Positions 52,731-64,000 of a stretch of DNA of 64,000 nt are shown here, piece by piece. Position numbers and translations under genes: made by a program. Positions within the stretch are counted from its first letter, which is position 1; every line of letters starts with the position of its first letter. The notes under the pieces are model-generated. The model worked only from the letters and a program-made list of their open reading frames with translations. It was not told the DNA's origin and ran no database searches. The stretch is from Ascochyta rabiei. Taxonomy: Eukaryota > Ascomycota > Dothideomycetes > Pleosporales > Didymellaceae. Where the stretch lies: positions 1,364,001 to 1,428,000 of the forward strand of contig NC_082416.1 of assembly GCF_004011695.2 (NCBI RefSeq), given 5' to 3'.

Positions 52731-53942
52731 GAAGATGAGCAAAACCTTAAAACTAGTCGGCACAGCTAGAACTTGTTAGCTTTGCAGGGCAACACAAGAA
52801 CAAGCACAGATGAAGATTCGTGACGCGCCCCGTCCCGTACGCAAGCATGCTTGATCTGGAGTCAAGCACTTTTGCCAAGCCGGTCCACTCCGGCTTCTGC
52901 AGCCGCCATCAACGTCAATCTCATGATCTGCGTGATTCGATAAAGCTTTATTAACCGTCCCGCGCAGCGGAACGCTTAAAGCTATTGACAGCGGTCGAGG
53001 TTTGACAGTCCCTTCACTCACCATACTGCTTACGGCTAGATCACCAAGGAAATGGTACGAATGCATCAAGTCAAGGCGTGCACGACGCGTCACAACACCA
53101 GGTCCCCATGCCACGACGAGTCCGTTGGCAGGGCAGGGCTGGAGAGTTAACCTCTGCTTTGCATTGCGAGGGAGCTTATTGGTGTGCAGAAGCTTACGTG
53201 TGTGGAGAGACGGGCGTGGTGTTCGAAACGTAACTAAGGCAGGAAAGAATCAGGAGCGCACTGGCGTGGACAGAGCTCTGTGCCTGACTGCGTTGAGGCA
53301 TCAATGTTGCATTGGGAGTGAGAGTGGCGACGAAGCATATCGCGTTTGTCTTTGAGCGAAAGAGCGAGATACTTTCATCAGGACTGGGGGAAAACGCTCT
53401 CTGATGGATACGGCAACTGCAGCAGAATCTGGGGAACGTCAACGCTCACCGATCTTATCTCGTACTGCCTAGCATGTCTTTGCCAAGCCAGACGCCAGCC
53501 CTCGACCCATTGCCTTGCGTATGCTTGCTGACGACTCAGCCTGAGCGAGGCCTTGAGCAGGGCATACCTATTTGTCAGGATTCCTGCTCACCAGGAGCAC
53601 CCCAAGCCTTGGGTTGGTCCGTAGTGGTCCGTTGTCGGCCATACCTAGGTACTAGTGCTTACAGATCACCTAAAGGATATAAGGGATACAGGAATTGCTC
53701 TAGTTCAGCAGCGGTTCGTCTATCCTTACCTGCAATACATCCTATTCTCTCTGATCATCTCGCCCCTGAGTCCTGTGATAACCTCCAAGCCTGACAATAT
53801 CCACCGCTTCAAAGGTGGGACTGACTTCGAGGTGCTATGATATAAAGCTGCAGACCTCCAGTGTCCATAGAGCTATCATCACCAACTCATTCACTTCCTC
53901 ACAACAACCCAATTATTTCTTTTCCTCGGCCCGTCCTTCGAC

Positions 53943-55089
53943 ATGAAGTTCATTTCCGCTCTTGTAGGAGCTGCTCTCCTCACTCAGCAGTCCGCTGCCC
54001 ACCCGGACGACAGCCCCGAGGAGCACGCTCGTGAGATCGCTCAGCGCAATGCGTACTTGAGCACCCACAAGCGCTCGCTCGCTCACTGCGCCGAAGCACT
54101 GAAGGCTCGCGGCAACGATCTTGCTATGGCTCATCGCCGCAGCTTGGAGGTCAAGAAGATGCGCGCTAAGCGTGCCATCGACCAGGGTACGTTCAGTGCG
54201 GCATACACAGCTTGAGATTTGATTACTGACAAGTTTGACAGAGAAGAACTACCTCCGTGCTCGTGACCTCGACACTGTTCTTGCCACCTCCCACGCCTCC
54301 AATCGGACCGGCATCACTGCCGATACCGACCCGTCCGTGATCTTCGCTGGCAACAACTCCTGTATCCTCACCCCTGAGGTCACCTCGGGCCCGTACTGGG
54401 TTAAGGGCGAGATGATCCGCGAGGACATCACCGAGGACCAGAAGGGTGTGCCCCTGCACCTCGACATCCAGGTCATCGATGTCAACACATGCGAGCCCAT
54501 CCCTTCTGTCTACCTCGAGATATGGAACTGCAACGCGACTGGTATATACTCCGGTGTTGTCTCCAGTCGCAACGGTGACGGCAGTGACGAGTCAAATCTC
54601 GACAAAACCTTCCTCCGCGGTATCTCGCAGACCGACGAGTGCGGTGTTGTGCAGTTCGACACTCTGTTCCCTGGCCATTACACCAACCGTGCTACCCATA
54701 TCCACATCATGACGCACACTCTCGATGCTACTGTAAACGACAACAACACCCTGGCTGGTTCCTCACTCTCCCACGTCGGACAGATGTTCTTCGATCAGGA
54801 CCTCATCGAGGCAGTCGATACCATCGAGCCGTACGCCAGCAACACCCAGGTGATTAAGGAGAACTACAAGGACACTTATCTGAAAGAGATGGCCAGCGAA
54901 GTTGACCCAATGGTCGAATACGTTTTTCTCGGTGACGATATATCCGAGGGTATCTTCGGATGGCTGTCTTTCGGCATGGACTCTAGTGCTTCTTACAACG
55001 TCACTCCTGCGGCCTACCTGTACGCTGACGGTGGCGTTACCAACAAAAACGCCAGCATAGGTCCTCCTCCCGGGACCAACAGTACATGA
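53943..55089 (+). CDS. Secreted intradiol ring-cleavage dioxygenase-like protein (ends at apparent frameshift)
   Basis: Exons 53943-54186 and 54242-55089 encode 363 residues. A signal peptide covers residues 1-19 (MKFISALVGAALLTQQSAA), followed by a charged His/Arg-rich propeptide-like region ending KRA. The catalytic core has CILTPEVTSGPYWVKGE with an iron-ligand Tyr133, CEPIPSVYLEIWNCNATGIYSG, and HYTNRATHIHI with the second Tyr and the two His ligands. Members are extracellular non-haem Fe(III) enzymes that open catechol-type rings, often acting on lignin- or defence-phenol-derived aromatics. Sequons such as NAT and NVT fit secretion. The frame stops at TGA 55087-55089, but an adjacent frame continues at once with a Ser/Ala and Gln-rich tail of about 97 codons to TAA at 55381, which relatives often have as a low-complexity end. 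A one-base insertion at the stop would explain this. Confidence 0.88.
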
Positions 55090-55381
55090 TGCCGCTCCTT
55101 GCGATGCTACTGATCTTGCTATCGGCTGCACTTTGACCACTATCGTCTCGTCTGCTATCGTCTCGTCTGCTGTCGCCTCTTCTTCGGTTGCCGTCTCATC
55201 CGTTGTCGTCTCTCCCAGCCTCGCTGCCTCTGCCGCTCCCTCCGCTGCCCCATCCAAGGCTTCTCAGGGCGGTAAAGGCCAGAGCCAGAACAACGGTAAG
55301 TGTCAGCAGCAGCAGCAGCAAGGCCATCAGCAGGGCCATCAGCAGGCGCAGAAGCAGGACAATGGACCTCGCCACAACTAA
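55088..55381 (+). other. Out-of-frame Ser/Ala/Gln-rich tail following the dioxygenase
   Basis: Starting within the stop codon, a shifted frame reads DAAPCDATDLAIGCTL, then repeated SSAIVSSAV-type serine/valine runs, and ends QQQQQQGHQQGHQQ and RHN before TAA. Codon composition and amino-acid bias look coding. It lacks its own ATG near the start and no splice pair links it in phase to the upstream gene. Confidence 0.6.
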
Positions 55382-55629
55382 GCTGAGCGTGGATATTTTA
55401 AGCACTGAGCAGCAGTTAGCGAAGAGCATAGCAAAGGAGCGTTTATAAGAACCATGTTTTCACACTCGTTAGGGAATCTGGTGGTTACCTGTACATTACA
55501 CCCGAATGCAAGCATTTGACATGCGACCCAACCTCTGATCACGCCGTGCTCCTCTCCTTACCTGCCGCATTGAACCCCCCCACGCCTGACCGGGAACCGG
55601 GCTGGAACCGGAACGCTCCAACCCTGGAT

Positions 55630-55687
<58 letters not shown>
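55382..55687. repeat. Intergenic gap with (CT)n microsatellite at about 55630-55685
   Basis: A nearly pure CT repeat of about 56 bp is interrupted once by TAT. It abuts the 3' end of the rhodanese gene. Confidence 0.9.
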
Positions 55688-55689
<2 letters not shown>

Positions 55690-56122
55690 ACGCATCACAC
55701 GCCTGCAAGCCAGCCATCAGCGCCCCGAAACTCCGAGACCGAACCTTTGCCATTCCATCCTCTTTCCTCGCCTCCCCAACAGCCGGAGCCTGCTCGTCAT
55801 CCCCAGCCATGCGCTCAAGCTGCCGCGCAACGGTCTCCTTGTCCAGCACGCGCTTGGCTTCCTCGAACCCCCCAATGTCCCTTGCGTTCGCATAGCCCAG
55901 CTCTCGCAGCCTGCGCATCGCAATGTCGCTCCGCCTGCCGCTTCGACAGTACAGGGTGATGCTGGCGTTCTTGTCCACTTCGATGCCTTGCTCCGAGTAG
56001 ATTTCTGGGAGGCGGTCGATGGATGTGTACTCGATGTTGACCGTGGGCGCAAGGTCGGAGACGAGAGGACCTGTAGAGAACTCGAGCGGAGAGCGTACGT
56101 CGATTAAAAGTTCTTGCGGCAT
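55688..56122 (-). CDS. Rhodanese-like sulfurtransferase domain protein
   Basis: Single-exon, single-domain rhodanese of 144 residues starting at the first ATG of the frame (MPQELLIDVRSPLEF). LLIDVRSPLEFSTG is the first conserved strand-turn and ITLYCRSGRRSDIAMRRL carries the active-site Cys59 in a six-residue loop CRSGRRS, the form used by sulfur-transferring rhodaneses. GYANARDIGGFEEAK is the conserved end of the fold. A basic C-terminal tail follows. Such proteins transfer sulfane sulfur to cyanide or thiols; the physiological acceptor is unknown. An alternative upstream start would add about 37 residues that could serve mitochondrial targeting, but it would need a non-ATG codon. Confidence 0.86.
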
Positions 56123-56668
56123 TGTGCGTTGATGTGCTGTGCGATTGGCAGAGTGGTACGAATAGGAGAGCTGGAGCTTGGGTTGCGCAAGGAATGGCGG
56201 GGCTCGAAGATGGAAGATGAGGATGAGCCCCACTTTGAAAGCTAACCACCACAGTCCCCATCACGATGCAAGTGGGTGTAGCCAAGGCTGTCTTGGTGAT
56301 TGTTCATTTGTTCGCAGCTGCCTCATCGCGTTATATGCACATGGATACTATGACTAGGCAAAACTGCTTGCAGCTGCTGTGATGACAGCCTTGCTCTTGA
56401 ACACCTGTGCCAGCTAAATCGTGGCTGCCATGTTGGCGTATCCTTTTGAACTCCTTCCCAGTATCGACAAGTCCCCATGAAACAGTGGTATAGAACAGCA
56501 AAGCATATGTAAGAATCGTGAATATCTGCAAAATAACACGCAAGGAGTGCTGGGTCGATGGGCGCCTAAGCGCCTTTACCAGCTGCGAAACGCCGGCTCA
56601 GCGTGACCAACATGGTTGAGGGTATCCTAAAAAGGTGAGGCGGCGCCTTGGTGCGCCTTGAAGTAAGT
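56123..56668. other. Intergenic region
   Basis: This is the promoter of the rhodanese gene and 3' flank of the RasGEF gene. No further feature was recognised. Confidence 0.45.
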
Positions 56669-59600
56669 CTATGAGCCTTTCATCAGGCTGTTGTTGGAAA
56701 AGTTGAAGTTGAGGAACTCGAATTTTTCCCTGGAGGTAGTGCGGCTCTCAGCTGTGAGCGTGCTCTGGGCACTGTTGTCCACAGATGGAGACCCTCTGAG
56801 AGCATGTTGAAGCTCCCGTGGCTCGAGGAGGAGTGAGCGGCGATAGTAGCTCTGAACATTGGCTTGATCGCTCAACCGCACTCGCTGAATCTGTGCTTCC
56901 ATCCAGTCTTGCATCTCTGGAATGGCGGCCAGATGATACGGCACCTGGAATGACTGCAACTGGCCAATGATCTTGGCCGTCTTCATGTGCTTGTCAAAGT
57001 TGATTACAGACTTGCTGTCAGTTCCAGACTCGCCAGGAAGTTGCCGAGTAGTGCCATTGCCGACATCGACGAACGTAAGATCGGTGAGATAGATCCCGAC
57101 AAACGGAATACACGGTGCAACGTGGTTTTGTAGTCGTTGACGAAGGACAGCGTAGTTGCGCCCAACATCAGTGATTGTCTTCAGCTCGTCCAGTCGGACC
57201 TTGGTTTTGACGGAGACGAGCTCCCAAGTCTTCTTCAGACGCATAACCATCGAAGAGTTGAGAGAGCAGATGATGGCCATGAGGGAGTCGTAATTGTTTA
57301 GCTCCAGGCATTTTGCGGCGATCTTGACCCAGTGCTTAATCATAACAGCTCGCTTTTTTGCGTCTTCCAGGTGCAAGATCGTATCTGCAACCAGATTGGC
57401 TAGGTCAGTCGACAACTTTGACATTGCCTTGACGTTGACTGCCTTGGAATCACTCTTCTTGGTCCACTCCAGAGCCAAGAGCTCTTCGGGCTGAATGGCG
57501 CAGAAGAGTTTGGATTCGATTATGGTGAATTGCCTAGCCAGTTCCATGGGATCAAAGTCCAGAATGTTGCACTGCCCACGGCCTTCTTTGCTTGCTCTGA
57601 GAGCGTTGAGCTGGCCTTTAGTGACGATTGGCGATGGCGCATTGCTGTCGTTGGTTGAGAAGATCGTAGTGGAGATGCCAGTCTTGCCAATAGAAGAGAC
57701 AAGTCTGGGCACGAGAGCTCCTGCACGAACCTCAGTGACCTTGGAGGTTAGCTCTGCAAGACGTTTGCCTGCTGTTGGTAGACATGCCCGGAGCTTCCCA
57801 GTCGCAAACGACAATATTAAGCCCAAGGCGACTGAATCGCTGTCAGCTGACCAATGGCTCTCCAGCCAGCCCTTGAAAACGTTGTAGACCCTGAGGCGAA
57901 CTGGAACGCCGACCGTTTGGCTGTTTCCTATGTAGTCGAAGCGATCGATGAGGCTCTGCGCTAGTTCTGTTGGCGTCGTGAAGAGGCGGAACGTAAGGTA
58001 GAAGGTAGTGACAAAAACAGCATCAGGAGTGGCCTCATGTGTAGTGAGCTGCTCCACGAGCGCAGGAAGAGAGCCACCAGAGATCTGACCTTCCTTGTTG
58101 TACGCGAGCTCATGGACGTATGTCGTCTCCAGCAAATGTTCTTCACCAGCCGCAACGTCTTCGTTTGCCAACGAGCGAAGTTCGGAAGAACTGCCGAAGC
58201 TACTGAGAAGTGTCTGGAAGCTCTGTTTCTTGGAAGGTACGTGGTGATCCGGGGTCGTTGCGCGAGTAGACGTGTGCGAAACAACGCTGCCATTGCTAAT
58301 GCTGAAGTGAAACGTACTGTTCGAGTCCGCGACTGAAGCATTGACACTGTCACTCCGGGCTGTTTTGGTGGTTGGTGGCTGCGTGACACCTGTAGGACAT
58401 GCCGTAAGCTCGTACGTCGCAAGTTGAGCTGAAGTGATAGCATGGTCTTCGCTGAGGGGCTGCAAGGATGAGGTAAACGAGAGAGCCGTCGGACTTTCTG
58501 GGCTTTCAGCAACCGCTGCAGGAATAGTGGGCGGCAATTCCAAGCTGTCCGTATCCGAAGACGACTGCTTTGGAATATCCGGCAAGGGTTTCGACTCAAG
58601 GACCACAGAAGGCGGCAAGGCTTGTTCATCTTCGGCCGGTGGTGCCGGCAGTGGCTTGTCGGTCTCCAGTATACACTCTGAGATTTTTTGGGTCGCATCA
58701 AGGTCCTCCTGAGGCTCATGTGACAGTCCCGGACCGGCCGCGTCCAACTCAAAGTCACCAGTCTTCTCGATGACCAATCGAGCTTTGGCAACACAGTCGC
58801 CAGCAGACCGAACACAACTAGTGGCGGCAGCGACGAGCTGTTTACCGGAACTTGGTGTAAAGACCACCTCGTCCATGTCGGCATCGGAGGCATTGAACAT
58901 ATCTTTCGTAGCCTGTACTAGCTCGGTAAGTCGCAGGTACATGACGTCGCGTGTTTCTTCCAAAGCTTTCGATCTTCTCGAGTCGCGTTCCCATACTTCT
59001 TCGACAACGGTAAGGAGCTGGCGACAAGCAACGACGGATTGCTGGGTGATATGCGCCAGCTCATCCGAAGACCTCGATTGCAGATGCAACCCAATAAAAG
59101 ATCCAATGAATCCCAGGAATGAGTCTTGAGCGGCGTTCAGCCGTTCCGAAACAAGGTTCTCCTTTCGAGCACCTGGCGAAGCTCCTGTGTACGACAGTCG
59201 GTGGGTGACGGAGAGTCTCTTGACTTGGGTCTGAGGATGAGTGGACAAGGTGGGCGAGTGGAGTACGTCTGATTCCGAGGGTAGGGAAAATGCAACCGAG
59301 AGACGATTGAGGTTGCGTGGTGGCTGACCTGTCGTCGTGGCGTCCGGGTTATCGTGCGCTAGATTGGGGGCTTGTGTTACTGGAGATTCGCTTCCATTCG
59401 CCAGTAGACTGTCATCCTCTACTCGAATTGGCGCCGATGACGGTAGCACGACAGCGTCAGCAGAGTCTGCCGGCGGTGTCAATGGGCGATGAGTGTTCCC
59501 GTGGTTCAGCTCGAGCGACAAGGACACAGCATCTGTTGCCCAGATATCGAGAAATCGGACCGCTCGTGTCACAAGCTTAAAAGACTTCAGCACGAGCTCA

Positions 59601-60405
59601 TCCAGCTGCCCGAATACTGACACCGCATCCTCGTTGGACTGTAGTGTTTCTTGCAGCTTCTTCGCGGTCTTGACGAGTGTGGACAAATCACCCAGAAGCC
59701 CTTTTCGCATGCGCCGCAAGCCGACATGCGCCACGATCAAGGTCGAGTCTCTTGAAAGACAGTCGGTTCTTTCCTAGCCATCGTAAGTGGCTGTCGTGTG
59801 AGCATGGTGTAGCTTTGACTTACTAGAAAGAATCGTATACCGGCAATCATCCCTCGAACGTAGTCCTGCCTTGTGAATGCATCCAGGTTTCCGCTCTCGC
59901 CGTCTCGAACGAGGTCCCATAGATGCGTCAGTGCATTGAGTAAGTTGCGAATCGTAGGATGGTCGTATGGCTCGCAGTAATTTGTGGGCAGCCACCCACG
60001 TGCTCCGGAGCCGATCAAAGTACCATCAGCCCACCCATTGGGATGTACGGAATGTACCAGGATGACGTCGCCCTGCTGGATCGCTACTGTTATCGACGAT
60101 TCATCTGTCGACGAGGATACGGTAGAAGCTGGGAGGTAGTGGTAGAAGGCGCGCAGATAGTGGTGGAAAACAGGCTGCGCAGGAAGAGGTTCTGCTGTCG
60201 AGTCGTCTACTGTAATAGGCGTCAATGGAGGTGATATCTGCGACTGTGCCTGTGACCGTATCGAAAGAGCTCGCGAAGACGATTGGCGACTATGGCCGAA
60301 GATGGTGGTGCGCAATTTCCTAGGCGATTTGGAGATGCTGAGGGGTGCAACCATGTCAGTCGAGTACCTTTCCACCTCTTCTGAGTCGATGGTGTGGTCA
60401 CTCAT
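56669..60405 (-). CDS. Ras guanine-nucleotide exchange factor, Cdc25 family
   Basis: Exons 60405-59824 and 59773-56669 encode 1228 residues; the 50-bp intron (GTAAGT donor, TAG acceptor) joins IRFFL to ERTDCLSRDST in phase. An SH3 domain at about residues 75-150 includes VFHHYLRAFYHYLP, the ALYDY-like start, and GWADGTLIGSGARGWLPTNYCE at its end. A helical region with SNLVKTAKKLQ-type sequence follows. The RasGEF N-terminal domain lies at about 735-860 (YNKEGQISGGSLPALVEQLT). The catalytic CDC25 domain is at about 930-1165: DPMELARQFTIIESKLFCAI, MIKHWVKIAAKCLELNNYDSLMAI and PFVGIYLTDLTFVDVGNG. Cdc25 proteins activate Ras and, through it, cAMP signalling in yeasts and morphogenesis in filamentous fungi. 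Domain order SH3-REM-CDC25 matches Cdc25. Confidence 0.94.
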
Positions 60406-60606
60406 CCTTGGGGTGGTGTACAGCGAACGGTGGGAGGTGAGGGTACAAGAAGTGAGTCGCTAATTGGGCGCCGCAGCTTCGGTGCGCTGCAGCATCGAAT
60501 CCAAAGACTAAACGTCGGTCAAAGCGTGGTACCGAATGCACTTGATCGCCCCGGCGCGGTTCAAGGTGGTTATGGTATGGTAGAAGAAGGGAGCGAGAGC
60601 TTAGAC

Positions 60607-60650
60607 GATGTTGGGTGTTGGTGTTGGTGTTGGTGTTGATGTTGATGTTG
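60607..60650. repeat. Hexamer repeat (GGTGTT/GATGTT)n
   Basis: Seven tandem copies of KRTGTT-type hexamers. Confidence 0.85.
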
Positions 60651-60969
60651 CTCGCTTGCTGTTGCCATGTCATTATTGTGATCGGGATGGGGTGGGTGAG
60701 GAATGGTGCCGCCCGATTGGGCGTGGTGAAGGAATGTGGTGAATGTAGGCGACAATCACGAGGCGGCGCACTCGATGCAACCAACGAGGAGGGTTGAATG
60801 ACGGTGGCGACGCAGTGAATGCGCTCGAATGGCAATGCAACAGGGGTGGCCGGCGTGTTGGCTTCACAGTAGAGGGAGTATTTACCTAAGTGACTGAAGA
60901 CGGCGGTATGGAGGCGAGCCGTGAAACAGCCAGCTGAATTCAATGCGCCGGGGAGAGGTGGAGCAGTAG

Positions 60970-61024
60970 GCGTGAGGCGTGAGGCGCGAGGCGTGAGGCG
61001 CGAGGCGTGAGGCGTGAGGCGCGA
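60970..61024. repeat. 7-bp tandem repeat (GCGTGAG/GCGCGAG)n
   Basis: About eight copies of GCGYGAG in head-to-tail order, upstream of the RasGEF gene. Confidence 0.88.
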
Positions 61025-61355
61025 ACAGGGAACGGACGAGGTCTCAGACACCGTCAGTCTTCTCGTCGACGACGCCGAATCGATACTGGGGGGTGATAAG
61101 GAGGGGCAGGTGCTCGATATGCAGCGTGCAGCAACCAGGGCCCAGCGGTGACGCGCCTTCTGGCAGGCAGTACGGAGTACGTGAGGAAGGGATCGTGGGC
61201 CGTTGCTGCAAGGGTCGGGCCTACGCTCGAGTCGTCGCCGACAGGGAGAGACAAGGCGAGGTCAACGGTCGTCTGTTGCTGGTGCGGCGCTCAGGCGAGT
61301 CAGGGCTCAGATTGTGGGAAGGAAGGAGCGATTGTGGTGGGAAACAACAGCCATG

Positions 61356-61387
<32 letters not shown>

Positions 61388-61418
61388 AAGAACGAGAACA
61401 AGAACAAGAACAAGAACG
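61356..61418. repeat. Hexamer repeat (CAGAAC/AAGAAC)n
   Basis: About ten hexamers, beginning as CAGAAC and switching to AAGAAC, which suggests stepwise expansion. Confidence 0.88.
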
Positions 61419-61925
61419 GCAAGACGGACAGGCAAACGCACACACAACAACTGCGCACTGTACAGACGATGGCACACACGCGACGGCGAGACAACCAGGT
61501 GGTGACGAGAGCAGACATGGTGCACGCAGGACCGCCGCACTATTATTGCTCGTCCATGGCGGATGGATCCCTCGACCCCCGTCGTGACCTGCAGCGAACT
61601 GACGGCTTGGGGGGCAAGCTCGTAAAGCTCCAGGGCCCAACATGGCTGCTCGCTGCGCAGGCCGCATAGTGCCAGGGCGCGGCAGGGGTGGGCGGCCAGG
61701 GAGCGATGGCGGGCCCTGCGGCGTCGTGACTGCTCATTCCAGGCCGTGCGCGAGGGAGGCCGGGGAAACACCACCGGCCTCCGAGCCCTTGCGCTTGCAC
61801 CTGCGTTGCTCAACCTCGAGCCCTTTGCGCGTCGCGTCTGATGATCCAGCAGACCGACGTGAGGAATCTGGACCCACGCGCACGGCGTTGCTGTGCAGTG
61901 CATCGCATCTCGAGTCACCAGCCCC

Positions 61926-61973
61926 CGCAGCCCTGGCAGCCATCGCAGCCCTCGCAGCCCTCGCAGCCCTCGT
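61926..61973. repeat. 9-bp tandem repeat (CGCAGCCCT)n
   Basis: Five copies of a CGCAGCCCT-like nonamer, the last three perfect. Confidence 0.82.
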
Positions 61974-63448
61974 CCAAGGTGCGCAAGCACGCGCCGAGGG
62001 CATGACACGGACATGACATGCCTGACAGCACCGCCGTGACTCGAGCTGCCTGTCACAACTGCGGTTGCCCGCATAAAGGCCCGCGCAGCATGCACGCACC
62101 CGACTACCCAGGGCTCTTGCGCGAGGCTGCTCATCTCATTGAATGATTGAACACTCACGCCCCAGCCTCTTTTGGCTCAATGAGCTAGGGATCCACTGCC
62201 TTGCTCAAGCTGTCTAGCCCGCAACAGGCATCTCCTGAACGGCACTCGATCCGCGGCTGCCGTGGCGGACGCTTCCCATCCCTCCCCGGGATTGTCTTCT
62301 GCATTGCGACGCATGCTCCTCATTGGCTGTCACCGGGAAGCTTTCGCAAAAAGCCACATGGCTGCAGTGCTGCAGTGCTGCCATAATCATCGCACAGCAC
62401 AAGCAGCATAGCAAGCCATCCCGCTCCTTCGACATCGTCCGTCCGTCGCACCATCAGAGCGCAGTGGCCCTCAAAGGCCAACTGTTCGCCAGACGTCATG
62501 TCTTAGCCAAGGGACCTCTCCATGCGTGGGGAGATACCCACTTCGACTCCCCGCTAGATATCGCCTTTCCCTCCGCTTGAAAAGCTTTCAAGGTCCCGTA
62601 CTGGCCTGGCCCGCCCTCGCACGCCTTACCACACTGAACTCGCGGGGAAACGTCAAGAGCAGTTTCAAATTTGGCAACCTGCCGAGCGAGCGTAATCGAG
62701 CACCGGCTCTGCTCTACTCCACATGTTGACCGTCACTGTTGCAATGCTAGGGCGTTGGATGTAGGCACCCTCACCGGAAACCCCTTGAGGTATCTGAAGT
62801 TTGTATCGCAGCAAAAGCGCATGTGCACCGCAGGATGCAAGCACTAGCTGCATGGATGATGATGCTGTGCGACCAAAGCGCATGCAGGGCATATCGATAT
62901 CTCAACTCGCATACACCGCAACATCCACCCTTTCTCAACAAGGGCACCGTCCAATGTACAAAAGTGCGCCAAACAACCTCGGTCCGCTTCGCTGCTCGGT
63001 CAAGCTTTGGAATCGTCTTGCGTACACAACCTGTCTTTCAAGACATCCAATAAGGGTTGCTGGCAATCAAAAGCAGCGTCCAAGGCTCCATGTCACCCGC
63101 TTCCGAGTGCTCTTTTCGGCAACGCTCGCTATGGTATAATACGAGCCTCTGGTAGATGCCCTAGGTACTCCTAGATTCCATCTTCCTGACTTCTAGACTC
63201 GCAACCTTCCCCATTTGTAAATAGGTCTCTGTACTTTCACGTGAAGCAGGGGCAATGCCCAATGCGCAGCAAGAATTGATGTTCGTATGTGTCCATCACC
63301 TACCGGCAAACTCTCGCAACAGTACTCCTTGTCGCAGACTCGCTCATCCTCACCCCTTCACCACAACGGGATCGCGATCTGCACCAGGGTGGCCCAAATC
63401 TTCAAGACTTGGTCGGCACCTATGCATGTTCTGGTTATCGTCTGCATA

Positions 63449-63779
63449 ACTTGAACTTTTCGAGCCTCAGACAACCCCTTCTGGATATCGGAAGTTAGTC
63501 CACGACTTTCCAATACTTGAACTTTTAGAGCCTTCAGAGGATCCCTTCTGGATTTTGGAAGTTAGTCCACGACTTTTCAATACTTGAACTTTTCAAGCCT
63601 CAGACAACCCCTTCTGGGTATCGGAAGTTAGCCCACAACTTTTCAATACTTGAACTTTTCAAGCCTCAGACAACCCCTTCTGGGTATCGGAAGTTAGCCC
63701 ACAACTTTTCAATACTTGAACTTTTCAAGCCTCAGACAACTCCTTCTGGGTATCGGAACTTAGTCCACGACTTTCCCAT
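63449..63779. repeat. 66-bp minisatellite, five copies
   Basis: Five head-to-tail units of 66-67 bp, each starting ACTTGAACTTTT and containing CCTTCTGG and GGAAGTTAG. Units 3 and 4 are nearly identical; units 1, 2 and 5 are more diverged, the usual sign of central homogenisation. No coding frame runs through all units. Confidence 0.93.
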
Positions 63780-64000
63780 ACCTGAACATCAAAAAACATG
63801 CTGCATACACATGTCATTTGTCCAGTGAAGACACCCTGCAGCTCACAAGAACACAAGAACACAGACAACGTGCACTAGAAATCCTCATCCATCAAGCGCT
63901 ACACTGGCAGTTCGCCGGAGCGTACACACATGTACACCACAATGCATGCTCACGGCAGCTCACGTCTCGTCTCTGAACTCAATATGGGATAGAGTTCAGA

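Larger units (their letters stand above)
51712..53942. other. Long intergenic region upstream of the dioxygenase
   Basis: About 2.2 kb with one weak minus-strand gene candidate and a low-complexity tract (both listed). The last 120 bp, with TATAAAG near 53840 and a pyrimidine-rich leader, look like the dioxygenase promoter. Confidence 0.5.
60406..64000. other. Gene-poor, repeat-rich terminal region
   Basis: No supportable gene was found over 3.6 kb. Open frames such as 61307-62158 (minus) and 60398-61051 (minus) are composed largely of translated repeats. Several short tandem repeats and one minisatellite are listed separately. The first part is the RasGEF promoter. Confidence 0.5.

Noticed and set aside
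61307..62158. 283-codon minus-strand frame
   Set aside because: It consists of translated repeats and GC-rich low-complexity sequence, without domains or splice context.
63449..63779. CRISPR array
   Set aside because: Units are contiguous 66-bp tandem copies without unique spacers, and the genome is eukaryotic.

Overview
The window is nuclear DNA of a filamentous ascomycete (Pezizomycotina, probably Dothideomycetes; the class is an inference from gene content, not a phylogeny). Genes lie on both strands without operons. Introns are short (mostly about 47-130 bp) with GTANGT-type donors and CTNAY-like branch points. Several proteins are fungal types: a DUF3984-like protein, a Zn2Cys6 regulator, a LaeA-like methyltransferase, and Siw14, Gpi10, Pof1 and Cdc25 homologues. 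Where a gene has introns, the joined exons were checked to keep one open frame.

Layout. 1-5 kb: the 3'-truncated ribonucleotide reductase large subunit (minus) shares a 372-bp promoter containing an MluI-box with a mitochondrial ribosomal protein bL17 gene (plus); a BTB/POZ protein follows. 5-12.3 kb: a membrane-anchored polysaccharide deacetylase, a gene-poor stretch carrying a 335-bp non-autonomous DNA transposon (30-bp inverted ends, 8-bp target duplication, telomere-like core), an FSP1/AIF-type oxidoreductase, and MLH3. 12.3-20 kb: a Ser/Thr-rich protein, a collapsed MFS transporter pseudogene, and two unrecognised membrane-protein genes. 20-31.4 kb: an amidase, an LaeA-like methyltransferase, a large low-complexity protein, a Pof1-like nucleotidyltransferase and a tail-anchored protein. 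31.4-46.3 kb: a long gene-poor stretch, a 1454-residue Snf1-activating/CaMKK-like kinase, Gpi10, a DUF3984-like protein and Siw14. 46.7-60.4 kb: a small membrane protein, a Zn2Cys6 regulator, an ABM-like protein, a secreted intradiol dioxygenase with an apparent frameshift before its tail, a rhodanese, and a Cdc25-type RasGEF. 60.4-64 kb: no convincing gene, but several short tandem repeats and a five-copy 66-bp minisatellite.

Most genes are core cell biology: dNTP synthesis, mismatch repair/recombination, mitochondrial translation, GPI anchors, Ras and Snf1 signalling, inositol pyrophosphate turnover. The accessory-looking loci (amidase, methyltransferase, Zn2Cys6 factor, ABM-like protein, dioxygenase, MFS relic) are scattered among them and do not form a convincing biosynthetic cluster. 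The strongest unusual items are the hAT-like miniature element, the collapsed transporter and the frameshifted dioxygenase tail.
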